Below, piece by piece: positions 50,241 through 58,943 of a stretch of DNA of 64,000 bases. Numbering within the stretch: position 1 is the first letter of the stretch; the number at the start of each line of letters is the position of its first letter. The notes under the pieces are model-generated. The model was not told the origin of the DNA and ran no database searches. It saw nothing but the letters and a program-made list of their open reading frames with translations. Position numbers and translations under genes: made by a program. The stretch comes from Streptomyces spinoverrucosus (GTDB taxonomy: Bacteria; Actinomycetota; Actinomycetes; Streptomycetales; Streptomycetaceae), in the NCBI RefSeq assembly GCF_006539505.1, contig NZ_BJND01000008.1, positions 1 through 64,000 on the forward strand. Reading direction: 5' to 3'.

Positions 50241-51464
50241 ATGGGATTCCACGTCGACTCCGAGGCCGGGCGGCTGCGCCGCGTCATCCTGCACCGGCCC
50301 GATCTAGAGCTCAAAAGGCTCACCCCCAGCAACAAGGACGCCCTGCTCTTCGACGACGTCCTGTGGGTACGCCGGGCGCGCGCCGAGCACGACGGGTTCG
50401 CCGACGTGCTGCGCGACCGCGGTGTCACCGTCCACCTGTTCGGCGAGCTGCTCACCGAGGCCCTGGAGATCCCGGCGGCCCGCGCGCTCGTCCTGGACCG
50501 GGTCTTCGACGAGAAGGAGTACGGCCCGCTGGCCACCGACCACCTCCGGGCGTCCTTCGACGCGCTGCCCACCCGGGAGCTGGCCGAGGCGCTGGTCGGC
50601 GGGATGACCAAGCGGGAGTTCCTGGACGCGCACGCGGAACCGATCTCCGTGCGCTTCCACGTCATGGACCTCGACGACTTCCTGCTGGACCCGCTCCCGA
50701 ACCACCTCTTCACCCGGGACACCTCCGCCTGGATCTACGACGGCGTCTCCATCAACGCCATGCGCTGGCCCGCCCGGCAGCGCGAGACCGTGCACTTCGA
50801 GGCGATCTACCGGCACCACCCGCTCTTCCGCGACGAGGGGTTCCACATCTGGTCGGAGGGGCAGGCCGACTACCCGTCGACCATCGAGGGCGGGGACGTC
50901 CTGGTGATCGGCAACGGCGCCGTGCTCATCGGCATGAGCGAGCGGACCACCCCGCAGGCCGTCGAAATGCTGGCGCACAAGCTGTTCGCGGCCGGCTCCG
51001 CGGAGACGATCGTGGCCCTCGACATGCCCAAGCGGCGGGCGCTGATGCACCTCGACACCGTGATGACCATGGTCGACGGCGATGTGTTCACCCAGTACGC
51101 CGGGCTCGGCATGCTCCGCTCCTACACCATCGAGCCGGGCGTCGGCGAGAAGGAGCTGAAGGTCACCGACCACCCGCCGGAGCACATGCACCGCGCGATC
51201 GCCGCCGCGCTCGGGCTGAGCGAGATCCGGGTCCTGACCGCCACCCAGGACGTGCACGCGGCCGAGCGCGAGCAGTGGGACGACGGCTGCAACGTGCTCG
51301 CCGTCGAACCGGGCGTGGTCGTCGCCTACGAACGGAATTCCACCACCAACACCCATCTGCGCAAACAGGGCATCGAGGTGATCGAGATCCCGGGCAGCGA
51401 GCTGGGGCGGGGGAGAGGCGGGCCTCGGTGCATGAGCTGTCCGGTCGCCCGGGACGCCGTATAG
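50241..51464 (+). CDS. arcA: Arginine deiminase
   Basis: A 407-residue amidinotransferase-superfamily enzyme. Family motifs are [42 protein letters not shown] (catalytic His) and the C-terminal [13 protein letters not shown], where Cys397 is the likely nucleophile. It converts arginine to citrulline and ammonia. The ATG has GGATGGAGG just upstream. An ornithine carbamoyltransferase gene follows, as in the arginine deiminase pathway, but no carbamate kinase gene is present in the window. Confidence 0.94.
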   Translation: MGFHVDSEAGRLRRVILHRPDLELKRLTPSNKDALLFDDVLWVRRARAEHDGFADVLRDRGVTVHLFGELLTEALEIPAARALVLDRVFDEKEYGPLATDHLRASFDALPTRELAEALVGGMTKREFLDAHAEPISVRFHVMDLDDFLLDPLPNHLFTRDTSAWIYDGVSINAMRWPARQRETVHFEAIYRHHPLFRDEGFHIWSEGQADYPSTIEGGDVLVIGNGAVLIGMSERTTPQAVEMLAHKLFAAGSAETIVALDMPKRRALMHLDTVMTMVDGDVFTQYAGLGMLRSYTIEPGVGEKELKVTDHPPEHMHRAIAAALGLSEIRVLTATQDVHAAEREQWDDGCNVLAVEPGVVVAYERNSTTNTHLRKQGIEVIEIPGSELGRGRGGPRCMSCPVARDAV

Positions 51465-51505
51465 AGCCACCGGCCGCCGTATAGAAATGCTGAAGTTCGT
51501 ATAGA
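51458..51505 (+). promoter_or_regulatory. Three CGTATAGA repeats, period 20 bases, before the carbamoyltransferase gene
   Basis: CGTATAGA occurs at 51458, 51478 and 51498 with an exact 20-base period. The first copy includes the arcA stop codon. It does not resemble the usual arginine-repressor box. Each unit contains TATAGA, which could also act as a -10 element. Confidence 0.5.
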
Positions 51506-51545
51506 CTTCCAGCGTCCCTGTCCCTGTACTTCTGGAGCGCCCCCC

Positions 51546-52553
51546 ATGGCGACAGTCCCGACCGCCCTCGCCGGCCGCCACTTCCTCAAGGAGGTCGACT
51601 TCACCGAGGAGGAGTTCCGTGGCCTGATCGAGCTGGCAGCCGAGCTGAAGGCCGCCAAGAAGGCCGGGACCGAGACCCAGTATCTGCGGGGCCGCAATAT
51701 CGCGCTGATCTTCGAGAAGACGTCGACGCGCACCCGCTGCGCCTTCGAGGTCGCCGCCGCCGACCAGGGCGCCTCGACGACGTATCTCGACCCCTCCGGT
51801 TCGCAGATCGGGCACAAGGAGTCGGTGAAGGACACCGCCCGCGTGCTCGGCCGGATGTACGACGGGATCGAGTACCGCGGGGACAGCCAGGCCAAGGTGG
51901 AGGAGCTGGCGGCGTACGCCGGCGTGCCCGTCTTCAACGGCCTCACCGACGACTGGCACCCCACGCAGATGCTCGCCGACGTCCTCACCATGACCGAGCA
52001 CGGCGCCCGGCCGCTGACGGAGACCGCGTTCGCCTACCTCGGCGACGCCCGCTTCAATATGGGCAACTCCTACCTGGTCACCGGCGCCCTGCTCGGCATG
52101 GACGTCCGGATCGTCGCCCCCAAGTCCTACTGGCCCGCCCAGGAGATCGTCGACCGGGCCCGCGCGCTCGCCGAGACCAGCGGCGCGCGGATCACCCTCA
52201 CCGAGTCCCTGTCGGAGGGCGTCGCGGGCGCCGACTTCGTCGCCACCGACGTCTGGGTCTCCATGGGCGAGCCCAAGGAGGTCTGGGACGAGCGGATCGC
52301 CGCGCTCGCCCCGTACGCCGTGACCATGGACGTGCTGCGCGCCACCGGCAATCCGGACGTGAAGTTCCTGCACTGCCTGCCCGCCTTCCACGACCTCGGC
52401 ACCAAGGTCGGCCGCGAGATCCACGAGCGGCACGGGCTGGACTCCCTGGAGGTCACCGACGAGGTCTTCGAGTCGGCCCACTCGATCGTCTTCGACCAGG
52501 CGGAGAACCGGCTGCACACCATCAAGGCGGTCCTGGTCGCCACCCTCGCCTGA
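51546..52553 (+). CDS. argF: Ornithine carbamoyltransferase
   Basis: A 335-residue enzyme with the carbamoyl-phosphate motif [27 protein letters not shown], the ornithine-site SMGE and the HCLPAFHD loop. It interconverts ornithine plus carbamoyl phosphate with citrulline. Next to arginine deiminase it may work in the catabolic direction (an ArcB role). The sequence alone does not separate ArgF from ArcB. The short leader carries the CGTATAGA triplet. Confidence 0.93.
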   Translation: MATVPTALAGRHFLKEVDFTEEEFRGLIELAAELKAAKKAGTETQYLRGRNIALIFEKTSTRTRCAFEVAAADQGASTTYLDPSGSQIGHKESVKDTARVLGRMYDGIEYRGDSQAKVEELAAYAGVPVFNGLTDDWHPTQMLADVLTMTEHGARPLTETAFAYLGDARFNMGNSYLVTGALLGMDVRIVAPKSYWPAQEIVDRARALAETSGARITLTESLSEGVAGADFVATDVWVSMGEPKEVWDERIAALAPYAVTMDVLRATGNPDVKFLHCLPAFHDLGTKVGREIHERHGLDSLEVTDEVFESAHSIVFDQAENRLHTIKAVLVATLA

Positions 52554-52678
52554 GAATCCTGGTCCTGACCGTGCTTGATCAGGCCTTATGCTGACCGGCG
52601 GCCCGGAGCCACCCTTTCCGCGGCCGTCGCGCGCCCCACCCCGGCGCACCCCGCACCACCAGAAAGAGCACCACCCGC

Positions 52679-54127
52679 ATGCCCCGCATCAAGTCCCCCG
52701 CCCTCCTGGTGGCCGAATCCGGCGCCGACCGCGAGGGCCACGGCCTCAAGCGCACGATGGGCCTTTTCCACCTCATCTGCTTCGGCGTCGGCGCGATCGT
52801 CGGCACCGGCATCTTCGTCGGCCTGTCCGACTCGGTCGCCCAGGCCGGTCCCGCGGTCGTCGTCTCCTTCGTGCTCGCCGCGATCACCTGCGTGTTCACC
52901 GCGTTCGCCTTCGCCGAGCTGGGCGGCGCGATCCCGGTCTCCGGCTCCTCCTACTCCTTCGCCTACGCCGGACTCGGCGAGACCACCGCCTTCCTGGTCG
53001 GCTGGTGCCTGCTCCTGGAATACGGCGTCTCGGTCTCCGCCGTCGCGGTCGGCTGGAGCCAGTACGTGAACGAGCTCCTCGACAGCCTCCTCGGGCTCCA
53101 GCTGCCCGCCGCGCTCTCCGCGAGCCCCGGCGACGGCGGGATCGTCAACCTGCCCGCCGTCCTGGTGATCGCCATGGCCGCCGTCCTGCTGGTGCGCGGG
53201 GTGCGCGAGAGCGCCCGGGCCACGGCCGCGATGGCCGTGCTCAAGCTGGCCATCCTCGTCGCCTTCTGCGCGATCGGCTTCAGCGCCTTCAAGGACGGCA
53301 ACCTCATGCCGTTCGCCCCGGCCGGTCTGGCCGGCATCGGCGCGGGCACGACCGCCGCCTTCTTCTCGTACATCGGCTTCGACGCGATCACCACCGCCGG
53401 TGAGGAGGCGAAGAACCCGCGCCGGGACATCCCGGTCGCCATCCTTGTCTGCATCGGCGTGGTCACCGTGCTGTACTGCGCGGTCGCGCTCGCCGCGATC
53501 GGTGCCGTCGGCGGCGACGAGGTCGGCGGCCGGCCCGCCGCGCTGTCGTACGTCGTCGACCGGGTCACCGGCTCCGGGATCGGCGGCGGGATCATCGCCT
53601 TCGGCGCGGTCGTCGCGATCGCCTCGGTGGTGCTAGCGGTGATGTACGGCCAGAGCCGCATCCTGATGTCGATGTCCCGGGACGGACTCGTCCCGCGCGT
53701 CTTCGAGAAGGTGTCCCCGAGGACCGCCACCCCGGTCGCGGGCACCCTGATCATCGCGGTGGTCTTCGCGGTCCCGGCGGCCTTCTCGTCGCTGGACTCG
53801 GTGGTCAACCTGTGCACCATCGGCACGCTCGCCGTCATGGCCGCCGTCAACATCGCGGTGATCGCCCTGCGCCGCCGCGAGCCGGACCTGCCCCGCACCT
53901 TCCGCGTGCCGCTGTACCCCGTGCTGCCCCTGCTGGGCGTTGCCTTCTGCCTGTACCTCATGTACGAGACGGGCCGGACGACCTGGATCCAGTTCGCGGT
54001 GTTCCTCGCGGCCGGTCTCCTGGTGTACCTCGGCTACGGGCGCCGCAACTCCCGAATGGCCCAGGTCACGTCGCCGGACGCGGACGCCAGTGAGGCTGAC
54101 GCTGACGCGGTACCACAGGCAGTCTGA
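52679..54127 (+). CDS. APC-superfamily amino acid permease (cationic amino acid type)
   Basis: A 482-residue transporter with about 12 transmembrane helices. The N-terminal consensus is GLFHLICFGVGAIVGTGIFV. Further motifs are FAELGGAIPVSGSSYSFAYA and SYIGFDAITTAGEEAKNPRR, typical of CAT/YfnA-like permeases. It lies 125 bases after the carbamoyltransferase gene and probably imports arginine or exchanges it for ornithine. The Asp/Ala-rich C-terminal tail overlaps the end of the convergent ATPase gene. Confidence 0.93.
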   Translation: MPRIKSPALLVAESGADREGHGLKRTMGLFHLICFGVGAIVGTGIFVGLSDSVAQAGPAVVVSFVLAAITCVFTAFAFAELGGAIPVSGSSYSFAYAGLGETTAFLVGWCLLLEYGVSVSAVAVGWSQYVNELLDSLLGLQLPAALSASPGDGGIVNLPAVLVIAMAAVLLVRGVRESARATAAMAVLKLAILVAFCAIGFSAFKDGNLMPFAPAGLAGIGAGTTAAFFSYIGFDAITTAGEEAKNPRRDIPVAILVCIGVVTVLYCAVALAAIGAVGGDEVGGRPAALSYVVDRVTGSGIGGGIIAFGAVVAIASVVLAVMYGQSRILMSMSRDGLVPRVFEKVSPRTATPVAGTLIIAVVFAVPAAFSSLDSVVNLCTIGTLAVMAAVNIAVIALRRREPDLPRTFRVPLYPVLPLLGVAFCLYLMYETGRTTWIQFAVFLAAGLLVYLGYGRRNSRMAQVTSPDADASEADADAVPQAV

Positions 54128-54539
54128 ACCACACCGCCTTGCCGGACTCGGTGGGGCGGTGACCGCAGGACGCGCTCAGGGTGCGGATCAGCAGCAGCCC
54201 GCGCCCGTGCTCCTGCCAGGGGTCGGGCTCGCGGTCGGCGGGATGCGTGAGATTGCCGGGCGGCGCCGGGTCGGGATCGTGCACCTCGACCCGGCAGCCG
54301 GTCGGCAGCAGCTCCACGACCAGCTCTATCGGGGCGTTGCCCGCCGTGTGCTCCACGGCATTGGCGACCAGCTCGGCGGTGAGCAGCTCGGCGGTGTCGC
54401 TGTCGGCGCCGTGCTGCAGCTCCGCGAGCGCCGTACGGACCAGTGCGCGAGCCACGGGCACGGCCGCGGCGGAGTGCGGCAGCGCGATGCGCCAGGAGGC
54501 GGGGGCAGAGGGGCGTTCGTGCAAGGCTGTTCCGTTCAT
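54066..54539 (-). CDS. RsbW-like HATPase (anti-sigma-type kinase)
   Basis: A 157-residue single-domain GHKL ATPase of the Streptomyces ATP-binding protein type. It has ELLTAELVANAVEHTAGNAP (N-box), VEVHDPDPAPP (G1) and HGRGLLLIRTLSASCG (G2). Such proteins are regulators related to RsbW/SpoIIAB, often partnered with SpoIIE-type phosphatases. One of those is encoded at 21731, but no link is implied. ATG 54539. The 3' end overlaps the convergent permease gene by 62 bases. Confidence 0.88.
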   Translation of the reverse strand: MNGTALHERPSAPASWRIALPHSAAAVPVARALVRTALAELQHGADSDTAELLTAELVANAVEHTAGNAPIELVVELLPTGCRVEVHDPDPAPPGNLTHPADREPDPWQEHGRGLLLIRTLSASCGHRPTESGKAVWFRLPVVPRQRQPHWRPRPAT

Positions 54540-54789
54540 GGTGCAGGGCGTGTCCCGAGTGCCGAGAGATTCAGGCTGTCCTGCTTTCAACTTTAGGAAT
54601 CGTACGGCGCCCCTCGGCAGGGTCTCACGACGGGCACCGCCCGGGACCTTCGGCCCGGTGAGTGCGGCTTACCCCGGTGAACGACCGGCCTCGCCCGGGT
54701 GCTCCCGCTGTTACCGCGTTATTGATGTCCGGTGACCTCTGTGACGAGACCGAACCCCTGTGACCAGGTGAGACACCCACGCTTGCTCC
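54540..54789. other. Intergenic stretch with no gene seen
   Basis: About 250 bases upstream of the ATPase gene and of the aromatic-CoA operon. No open frame has coding character. It should contain the ATPase promoter, which I cannot point to. The operator of the enoyl-CoA hydratase operon begins at 54790. Confidence 0.4.
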
Positions 54790-54828
54790 TATCGCGCACT
54801 CCTGACGACAGTCACGAATGAGTGATAG
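54790..54828 (+). promoter_or_regulatory. Composite operator of the aryl-CoA operon (copy A)
   Basis: TATCGCG (54790-54796), the dyad TGACGACAGTCA (54803-54814) and TGATA (54823-54827). The same three elements in the same order occur at 60614-60649, between the CoA ligase and acyl-CoA dehydrogenase genes. Likely binding site of the PaaX-type regulator encoded at 58116-58928. Confidence 0.65.
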
Positions 54829-54881
54829 CTTCAAGGGGTAGAGGTCAGTGAGGCAGTGCCCGCCCAAGGAGGCCGCACCCC

Positions 54882-55709
54882 ATGAGTCCCTTCACCGGCT
54901 CCGCCGCCCCCACCTCGCCCTGGCGCCATCTGCGCGTCGACCGCGCCGACGGTGTGGCCACCGTCACCCTGGCCCGCCCCGACAAGCTCAACGCCCTCAC
55001 CTTCGGCGCCTACGCCGACCTCCGCGACCTGCTCGCCGAGCTGTCCCGCGAGCGGTCCGTGCGCGCCCTGGTGCTGGCCGGCGAGGGCCGCGGCTTCTGC
55101 TCCGGCGGGGACGTCGACGAGATCATCGGCGCCACGCTGTCCATGGACACCGCCCAGCTCCTCGACTTCAACCGGATGACCGGCCAGGTGGTGCGGGCGG
55201 TACGGGAATGCCCGTTCCCGGTGATCGCGGCGGTGCACGGCGTGGCGGCGGGCGCCGGGGCGGTGCTCGCACTGGCGGCCGACTTCCGCGTCGCGGACCC
55301 CAGCGCCCGCTTCGCGTTCCTCTTCACCCGGGTCGGCCTGTCCGGCGGCGACATGGGCGCCGCGTACCTGCTGCCCCGCGTCGTCGGCCTCGGCCACGCC
55401 ACCCGCCTCCTCATGCTCGGCGAACCGGTCCGCGCCCCCGAGGCCGAGCGCATCGGCCTGATCAGCGAACTGACGGACGAGGGCCGAGCCGACGAGGCAG
55501 CCCACCGCCTGGCCCACCGCCTGGCCGAGGGCCCCGCCCTGGCCTACGCCCAGACAAAGGCCCTCCTCACAGCCGAGCTGGACATGCCACTGGCAGCAGC
55601 CGTGGAACTGGACGCATCAACGCAGGCCTTGCTGATGACCGGCGAGGACTACGCAGAGTTCCATGCGGCGTTCAAGGAAAAGAGGCCCCCAAAGTGGCAG
55701 GGGAGGTAG
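54882..55709 (+). CDS. Enoyl-CoA hydratase/isomerase family protein
   Basis: A 275-residue crotonase-fold enzyme. It has the first oxyanion-hole region in RGFCSGGDVDEI and the second in AAVHGVAAGAGAVLALAADF. A Gly stands where many hydratases have the first catalytic Glu, while the Glu/Asp region is FTRVGLSGGDMGAAYLLPR. It may therefore be a hydratase, isomerase or ring-opening hydrolase acting on an alicyclic CoA thioester. It is the first gene of an operon with the fused monooxygenase/reductase, 2 bases before its start. Confidence 0.9.
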   Translation: MSPFTGSAAPTSPWRHLRVDRADGVATVTLARPDKLNALTFGAYADLRDLLAELSRERSVRALVLAGEGRGFCSGGDVDEIIGATLSMDTAQLLDFNRMTGQVVRAVRECPFPVIAAVHGVAAGAGAVLALAADFRVADPSARFAFLFTRVGLSGGDMGAAYLLPRVVGLGHATRLLMLGEPVRAPEAERIGLISELTDEGRADEAAHRLAHRLAEGPALAYAQTKALLTAELDMPLAAAVELDASTQALLMTGEDYAEFHAAFKEKRPPKWQGR

Positions 55710-55711
55710 GG

Positions 55712-58081
55712 GTGGTGATTTCGGCTCAGGGGACTGTCCCACCCTCAGGGGCGCGGGGAACTGCGCGACCAGCCACACACAACCCGAAGCCGCCCACAAA
55801 GACCAGCCACCCCCTACGAGTCGCGATCCTCGGCGGCGGCCCCGGCGGCCTCTACGCCGCAGCCCTACTGAAACGCCTAGACCCCACCCGCGAAATCACC
55901 CTCTGGGAACGCAACGCCCCCGACGACACCTTCGGCTTCGGAGTAGTCCTCTCCGACGAAACCCTCGGCGGCATCGAACACGCCGACCCACCCGTCTACG
56001 AGGCCCTCCAACAGCACTTCATCCGCTGGGACGACATCGACATCGTCCACCGAGGAGTACGCCACACCTCCGGAGGCCACGGTTTCGCAGCCCTCGGCCG
56101 CAAACACCTCCTGGAGATCCTGCACACCCGCTGCCACCACCTCGGCGTAGACCTCCGCTTCCGCACCGAGGCCCCACCCCCACCGACCCTCGCGAGCTCC
56201 TACGACCTCGTCATCGCCGCCGACGGAGTCAACAGCACCACCCGCGACACCTACGCCGACGCCTTCCGCCCCCACATCACAACGCACCGCTGCCGATACA
56301 TCTGGCTGGCCACCGACTTCCCCTTCGACGCCTTCCGCTTCGAGATCGCCGAGACCGAACACGGCGTGATGCAACTCCACGGCTACCCCTACGCCCCCGA
56401 CGCCTCCACCGTGATCGTCGAGATGCGCGAAGAGGTCTGGCACGCGGCCGGTTTCGACGAACTCGGCGAGCCCGAATCCATCGAACGCTGCGCCAAGATC
56501 TTCGCGGACGCGCTCGGCGGCCGCCCGCTGACATCCAACAACTCCACCTGGACCACCTTCCGCACCGTCGTCAACGAAAGCTGGTCGCACGGCAACGTCG
56601 TCCTCCTCGGCGACGCCGCCCACACCGCCCACTTCTCCATCGGCTCCGGAACCAAGCTCGCCGTCGAGGACGCCCTCGCCCTCGCCGCCTGTATCCAGGA
56701 ACAGCCCTCGATCGAGACGGCCCTGACCGCGTACGAGGAGGAGCGCAAGCCCGTCGTCGCCTCCACCCAGCGCGCCGCCCGGGCCAGCCTGGAGTGGTTC
56801 GAGAACCTCTCGCTCCACCTCGACCAGCGCCCCCGCCAGTTCGCCTTCAACCTGCTCACCCGCAGCCGCCGCGTCACCCACGACAACCTGCGGCTGCGCG
56901 ACACGCACTTCACCGAGGCCGTGGAGCGCGAGTTCGGCTGCCCGCCCGGCACGCCCCCGATGTTCACGCCGTTCCGGCTGCGCGGCCTGACCCTGCGCAA
57001 CCGGGTCGTGGTCTCGCCGATGGACATGTACTCGGCGGTCGACGGCGTCCCCGGCGACTTCCACCTCGTCCACCTCGGCGCCCGCGCGCTCGGTGGCGCC
57101 GGGCTGGTGATGACCGAGATGGTGTGCGTGAGCCCGGAGGGCCGGATCACCCCCGGCTGTGCCGGTCTGTACACCGGCAAGCAGGCCGAGGCGTGGCGAC
57201 GGATCACCGACTTCGTGCACAGCCAGGCACCCGGCACCGGAATCGGCGTGCAACTCGGCCACAGCGGACGCAAGGGCTCGACCAAGCTCATGTGGGAGGG
57301 CATCGACGAGCCGCTCGACGACGGCAACTGGCCGCTCGTGGCCGCCTCCCCGCTGCCGTACAAGCCCGGCAGCCAGACGCCGCGCGAGCTGTCCCGTGCC
57401 CAACTCACCGACATAAGAGAACAGTTCACCGCCGCCGCCTGGCGTGCCGCGCGGGCCGGTTTCGACCTGCTCGAACTGCACTGCGCCCACGGCTATCTGC
57501 TCTCCGGTTTCCTCTCCCCGCTGACCAACCGGCGCACCGACGCCTACGGCGGCTCGCTCGCGAAACGGCTGCGCTTCCCGCTGGAGGTCTTCGACGCCGT
57601 AAGGGCCGTGTGGCCGGAGGAGAAGCCCATGACCGTGCGCATCTCGGCCACCGACTGGGCCGAGGGCGGCACCACGCCCGAGGAGGCCGTCGCGATCGCC
57701 CGCGCCTTCGCCGCGCACGGCGCCGACGCCATCGACGTGTCGACCGGGCAGGTGGTGGCCGAGGAGCGGCCGGAGTTCGGGCGGTCGTACCAGACGCCGT
57801 ACGCCGACCGGATCCGGCACGAGGCGGGCGTCCCGGTGATCGCGGTCGGCGCGATCTCCTCCTGGGACGACGTCAACTCCCTGATCCTGGCGGGCCGCAC
57901 GGACCTGTGCGCGCTGGCCCGCCCGCACCTGTACGACCCGCACTGGACCCTGCACGCGGCGGCCGAGCAGGGCTACGACGGTCCGGGCGTCGTCTGGCCC
58001 GCTCCCTACCGTGCGGGCAGCAGGCCACCCCGCACCGGACGCACGGACGCCCCCAAACCCCGGTTGACACTCAGCAGTTGA
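55712..58081 (+). CDS. Fused flavin monooxygenase / old-yellow-enzyme reductase acting on aryl-CoA
   Basis: A 789-residue two-enzyme fusion. Residues 40-400 are a salicylate-hydroxylase-like FAD monooxygenase (VAILGGGPGGLYAAALL, VIAADGVNSTTRD, VVLLGDAAHTAHFSIGSGTK). Residues 415-775 are an NADH:flavin oxidoreductase of the old yellow enzyme type (FRLRGLTLRNRVVVSPM, FDLLELHCAHGYLLSGFLSP, TDLCALARPHLYDP). This matches 2-aminobenzoyl-CoA monooxygenase/reductase and proteins annotated as salicylyl-CoA 5-hydroxylase. It would hydroxylate and then reduce the ring of an aryl-CoA. GTG 55712 or 55715 follows GGGGAGG. A dispersed repeat lies in the first codons. Confidence 0.9.
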   Translation: MVISAQGTVPPSGARGTARPATHNPKPPTKTSHPLRVAILGGGPGGLYAAALLKRLDPTREITLWERNAPDDTFGFGVVLSDETLGGIEHADPPVYEALQQHFIRWDDIDIVHRGVRHTSGGHGFAALGRKHLLEILHTRCHHLGVDLRFRTEAPPPPTLASSYDLVIAADGVNSTTRDTYADAFRPHITTHRCRYIWLATDFPFDAFRFEIAETEHGVMQLHGYPYAPDASTVIVEMREEVWHAAGFDELGEPESIERCAKIFADALGGRPLTSNNSTWTTFRTVVNESWSHGNVVLLGDAAHTAHFSIGSGTKLAVEDALALAACIQEQPSIETALTAYEEERKPVVASTQRAARASLEWFENLSLHLDQRPRQFAFNLLTRSRRVTHDNLRLRDTHFTEAVEREFGCPPGTPPMFTPFRLRGLTLRNRVVVSPMDMYSAVDGVPGDFHLVHLGARALGGAGLVMTEMVCVSPEGRITPGCAGLYTGKQAEAWRRITDFVHSQAPGTGIGVQLGHSGRKGSTKLMWEGIDEPLDDGNWPLVAASPLPYKPGSQTPRELSRAQLTDIREQFTAAAWRAARAGFDLLELHCAHGYLLSGFLSPLTNRRTDAYGGSLAKRLRFPLEVFDAVRAVWPEEKPMTVRISATDWAEGGTTPEEAVAIARAFAAHGADAIDVSTGQVVAEERPEFGRSYQTPYADRIRHEAGVPVIAVGAISSWDDVNSLILAGRTDLCALARPHLYDPHWTLHAAAEQGYDGPGVVWPAPYRAGSRPPRTGRTDAPKPRLTLSS
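55747..55794 (+). repeat. Dispersed Streptomyces repeat, copy 2, inside coding sequence
   Basis: Contains GCGCGGGGAACTGCGCGACC then AGCCACACACAACCCGAAGC, nearly identical to 30374-30420. With the start at 55712/55715 it is translated as residues 13-28 of the monooxygenase/reductase, adding a Pro/Ala/Arg-rich leader before the FAD-binding fold. No ATG or GTG lies between the repeat and that fold. Confidence 0.75.
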
Positions 58082-58115
58082 GGCCGGCCATCCCGGCCGT
58101 GAGGGTCATGCGTGG

Positions 58116-58928
58116 TCAGAGGCCCGCGAAGACCGCCCCCGCGTCCCGCAGCCGTTCGTGCAGCCCTTGGAATACCGCCGCCGATCGCACACCCGGCCAG
58201 TTCGCGGGGAGCAGGCTCGCCGGCAGGCCGGGGTCGGCGTACGGCAGATGGCGCCAGGAGTCCAGGGCGAGCAGGTAGTCGCGGTAGGCGTCCTCGGGCG
58301 GGGTGTCGGTGCGCCGCTGCCAGTCGTGCAGCACGCCCGCGTGCCGGTCGAGGAACGCCTCGTGCTGCTTGGCGATCGCGGCCAGGTCCCACCAGCGGGC
58401 GACCGCCTCGACGGTCGGCGCGAAGCCGAGGTGCTCGCCGCGGAAGAGGTCGACGTAGGGATCGAGGCGTAGCCGTTGCAGGGTGTGCCGGGTCTCCTCG
58501 TAGAGCCGGGCGGGAGCGATCCACACGCCGGGTGAGGCCGTGCCGAAGCCGAGCCCGGCCAGGCGGGAGCGCAGCACGTGCCGCTTCTGCCGTTCCGACT
58601 CGGGCACGGAGAACACCGCGAGCACCCAGCCCTCGTCCTCGGGCGGCGCGGTGGCGTAGATGCGCCGGTCGCCGTCGTCGAGCAACTGGCGGGCGTCCGG
58701 GGAGAGTTCGTAACCGGCCGCACCTTGTGCGGTGCGGGCCGGGACGAGCAGGCCGCGCCGCTTGAGCCGGGACACCGACGAGCGCACCGAAGGCGCGTCC
58801 ACCCCAACCGCGGCCAGCAGCCGGATCAGCTCGGCGACGGGTACCGGGCCGGGCATGAAGCGGCCGTACGCGCCGTAGAGCGTGACGATGAGAGACCGTG
58901 GAGCGTGCTGGTCGGACACGTTGATCAT
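58116..58928 (-). CDS. PaaX-family transcriptional regulator
   Basis: A 270-residue regulator with the PaaX layout. The N-terminal winged helix has SLIVTLYGAYGRFMPGPVPV and VDAPSVRSSVSRLKRRGLLV. A central domain follows (WVLAVFSVPESERQKRHVLR), then a C-terminal helical domain (YRDYLLALDSWRHLPYADPG). PaaX proteins repress aryl-CoA pathways and respond to the CoA-thioester intermediate. It lies 15 bases after the CoA ligase gene on the same strand, so it is co-transcribed with the enzyme that makes its probable ligand. Confidence 0.93.
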   Translation of the reverse strand: MINVSDQHAPRSLIVTLYGAYGRFMPGPVPVAELIRLLAAVGVDAPSVRSSVSRLKRRGLLVPARTAQGAAGYELSPDARQLLDDGDRRIYATAPPEDEGWVLAVFSVPESERQKRHVLRSRLAGLGFGTASPGVWIAPARLYEETRHTLQRLRLDPYVDLFRGEHLGFAPTVEAVARWWDLAAIAKQHEAFLDRHAGVLHDWQRRTDTPPEDAYRDYLLALDSWRHLPYADPGLPASLLPANWPGVRSAAVFQGLHERLRDAGAVFAGL

Positions 58929-58943
58929 CTTAGGTCGTACGGA

